Notes under the pieces: model-generated
Databases searched by the model: none
The model's input: the letters and a program-made list of their open reading frames with translations, nothing else
Told to the model about the DNA's origin: nothing
Shown here: positions 5,634-6,550 of the stretch, piece after piece
Layout of the letters: every line of letters starts with the position of its first letter
How positions within the stretch are numbered: the first letter of the stretch is position 1
Translations under genes and position numbers: made by a program
NCBI GenBank assembly: GCA_030668755.1
Contig: DAOVEW010000063.1
Location: forward strand, 1 to 6,550
DNA from: Bacillota bacterium
GTDB lineage: Bacteria > Armatimonadota > Hebobacteria > Hebobacterales > Hebobacteraceae
Length of the DNA: 6,550 bases
Direction: 5' to 3'

Positions 5634-6550
5634 TTAGCGCTCCGCGGCCTTCAACCCCAACCACGCCATCTCGCCCTCCGACAGCTCGATCTCCGTCGCC
5701 GCGGCGCACGACTGCACTTCCCTCGCGCTCTGCGCGCCCACCACCGCCGCAATCAGTCCCGGTAGGTTGAGCACATAGGCCAGCGCGATCTGCGCAGCGG
5801 TCACGCCCTTCTCTTCCCCCAGCTTCCGCGCGCGGGCGAGCTTCTCCATGTTCTCTTCATTGCGGTAGCAGCGCTCCACGCGCTCGTCCGAGTCCGGCTC
5901 CGGGCCCGAATGATCCGAGAAGAACCCGTGCCCCAGCGGCGACCACGCCAGCAGCGGCAGCCCCATCTCCGCATGCCAGGCCACCTCCTCCTCGCTGGCA
6001 TGGAGGCAGTTGGACCACAGCGGCTCCATCGGTGCTGCGAGCGAAAGATGGAGGCTGGATATCGCCGGACCTCGCAGCTCTTTCTCCTCTGCGTACTTCC
6101 TCGCCGCGGCGATCCGCGACACCGACCAGTTCGATAGGCCATACCCCCGGATTCGGCCCTCTTCAACCTGCTCGTTGGCCGTCTCCACCAGCACTTGAAC
6201 CGGCGTCTCCGGGTGGTCTCGGTGCACTACCCAGAGGTCGAGGTATCTCGCCCCGAGGCGCGCCAGGCTCACCTCGATCGCCTCCCGTATGCCGTCCGCG
6301 GTAAGGCTGCCGTCCTCGCGGCATCCTTTGTCCATCAGAACCACTTCGCTGCGCGAGCCTCGCTCGGTGAGCCATCGCCCCAACGCGCGCTCCGAGTCGC
6401 CACCCCCGTAGGATTTCGCGGTGTCGATCAGGTTGCCTCCCACTCCGCGGTACGCATCGACCACCTCGTAGGCCGTCGCGCGCTGGCGCAGCGAAAACGT
6501 TGCGGATCCCAGAGCGAACCGCGAGACCTCTGTCTTCAGCTCGGGAATGA
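5634..6550 (-). CDS. Aldo/keto reductase, 5' end cut by window
   Basis: An NADP(H)-dependent oxidoreductase of the (beta/alpha)8-barrel AKR superfamily, cytosolic, reducing aldehydes or ketones; the substrate cannot be told. There are 304 visible residues, starting IPELKTEVSRFALGSATFS. Only the first few residues should be missing, since this is normally the first strand of the barrel. The catalytic tetrad is complete in visible numbering: D42 (LIDTAKSYGGG), Y47, K74 (VVLMDKG, where many relatives have ATKG) and H109 (WVVHRDHPE). Later signatures are IRGYGLSNW, LLAWSPLGHGFFS, and the cofactor-binding end LPGLIAAVVGAQSAREV. A GTG at 6464 could be taken as a start, but it would remove the first strand, and the frame stays open with good AKR sequence to the window edge. 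It stops 333 bp before the MerR-like gene and is probably a separate transcript. Confidence 0.93.
   Translation of the reverse strand, partial: IPELKTEVSRFALGSATFSLRQRATAYEVVDAYRGVGGNLIDTAKSYGGGDSERALGRWLTERGSRSEVVLMDKGCREDGSLTADGIREAIEVSLARLGARYLDLWVVHRDHPETPVQVLVETANEQVEEGRIRGYGLSNWSVSRIAAARKYAEEKELRGPAISSLHLSLAAPMEPLWSNCLHASEEEVAWHAEMGLPLLAWSPLGHGFFSDHSGPEPDSDERVERCYRNEENMEKLARARKLGEEKGVTAAQIALAYVLNLPGLIAAVVGAQSAREVQSCAAATEIELSEGEMAWLGLKAAER

Overview
This is a high-GC bacterial window (roughly 60-65% GC by eye) in which every gene I can support lies on the minus strand. All recognisable products are bacterial housekeeping or regulatory families: a YabR-type S1 protein, a YchF ATPase, a YecE/DUF72 protein, a GalT, a PAS/GAF histidine kinase, a MerR-family regulator and an aldo/keto reductase. 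The phylum cannot be fixed from the sequence. The mixture and the GC content would suit Armatimonadota, Chloroflexota or a similar lineage, but that is a guess. There are no mobile elements, CRISPR arrays, tRNAs or rRNAs.

Reading in the direction of transcription, from high to low coordinates: (1) 6550-5634 is an aldo/keto reductase that lacks its first residues because it runs off the window. (2) 5633-5301 is a non-coding gap. It holds a perfect consensus sigma-70 promoter (TTGACA, 17 bp, TATAAT) and, in the leader just after the start of transcription, a perfect 10-bp inverted repeat. (3) 5300-2875 is a tight three-gene operon: MerR-like regulator, DUF72/YecE protein (24-bp gap), then ychF, whose start codon overlaps the DUF72 stop (7-base overlap). 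(4) 2874-2745 holds a stem-loop after ychF and a second good promoter (TTGACA, 18 bp, TAGAAT). (5) 2744-1 is a second operon: yabR-like S1 gene, galT, and a sensor histidine kinase cut off at the window edge after its phospho-acceptor histidine. The two gaps in this operon are each 33 bp, and GAGG ribosome-binding sites sit 8 bp before the ATG of galT and the TTG of the kinase.

Functionally, the first operon pairs a DNA-binding regulator with the universally conserved, translation- and stress-linked ATPase YchF and a YecE protein of unknown activity. The palindrome in its leader is a candidate autoregulatory site. The second operon links RNA binding (S1), galactose-1-phosphate metabolism and a cytosolic-looking sensor kinase. 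Nothing in the proteins explains that combination, so it may be co-transcription without a shared pathway. I found no defence system or clearly new enzyme system. The points most worth checking are the regulatory region at 5366-5444, the MerR-YecE-YchF arrangement, and an unexplained coding-like scrap on the plus strand near 5553-5640.
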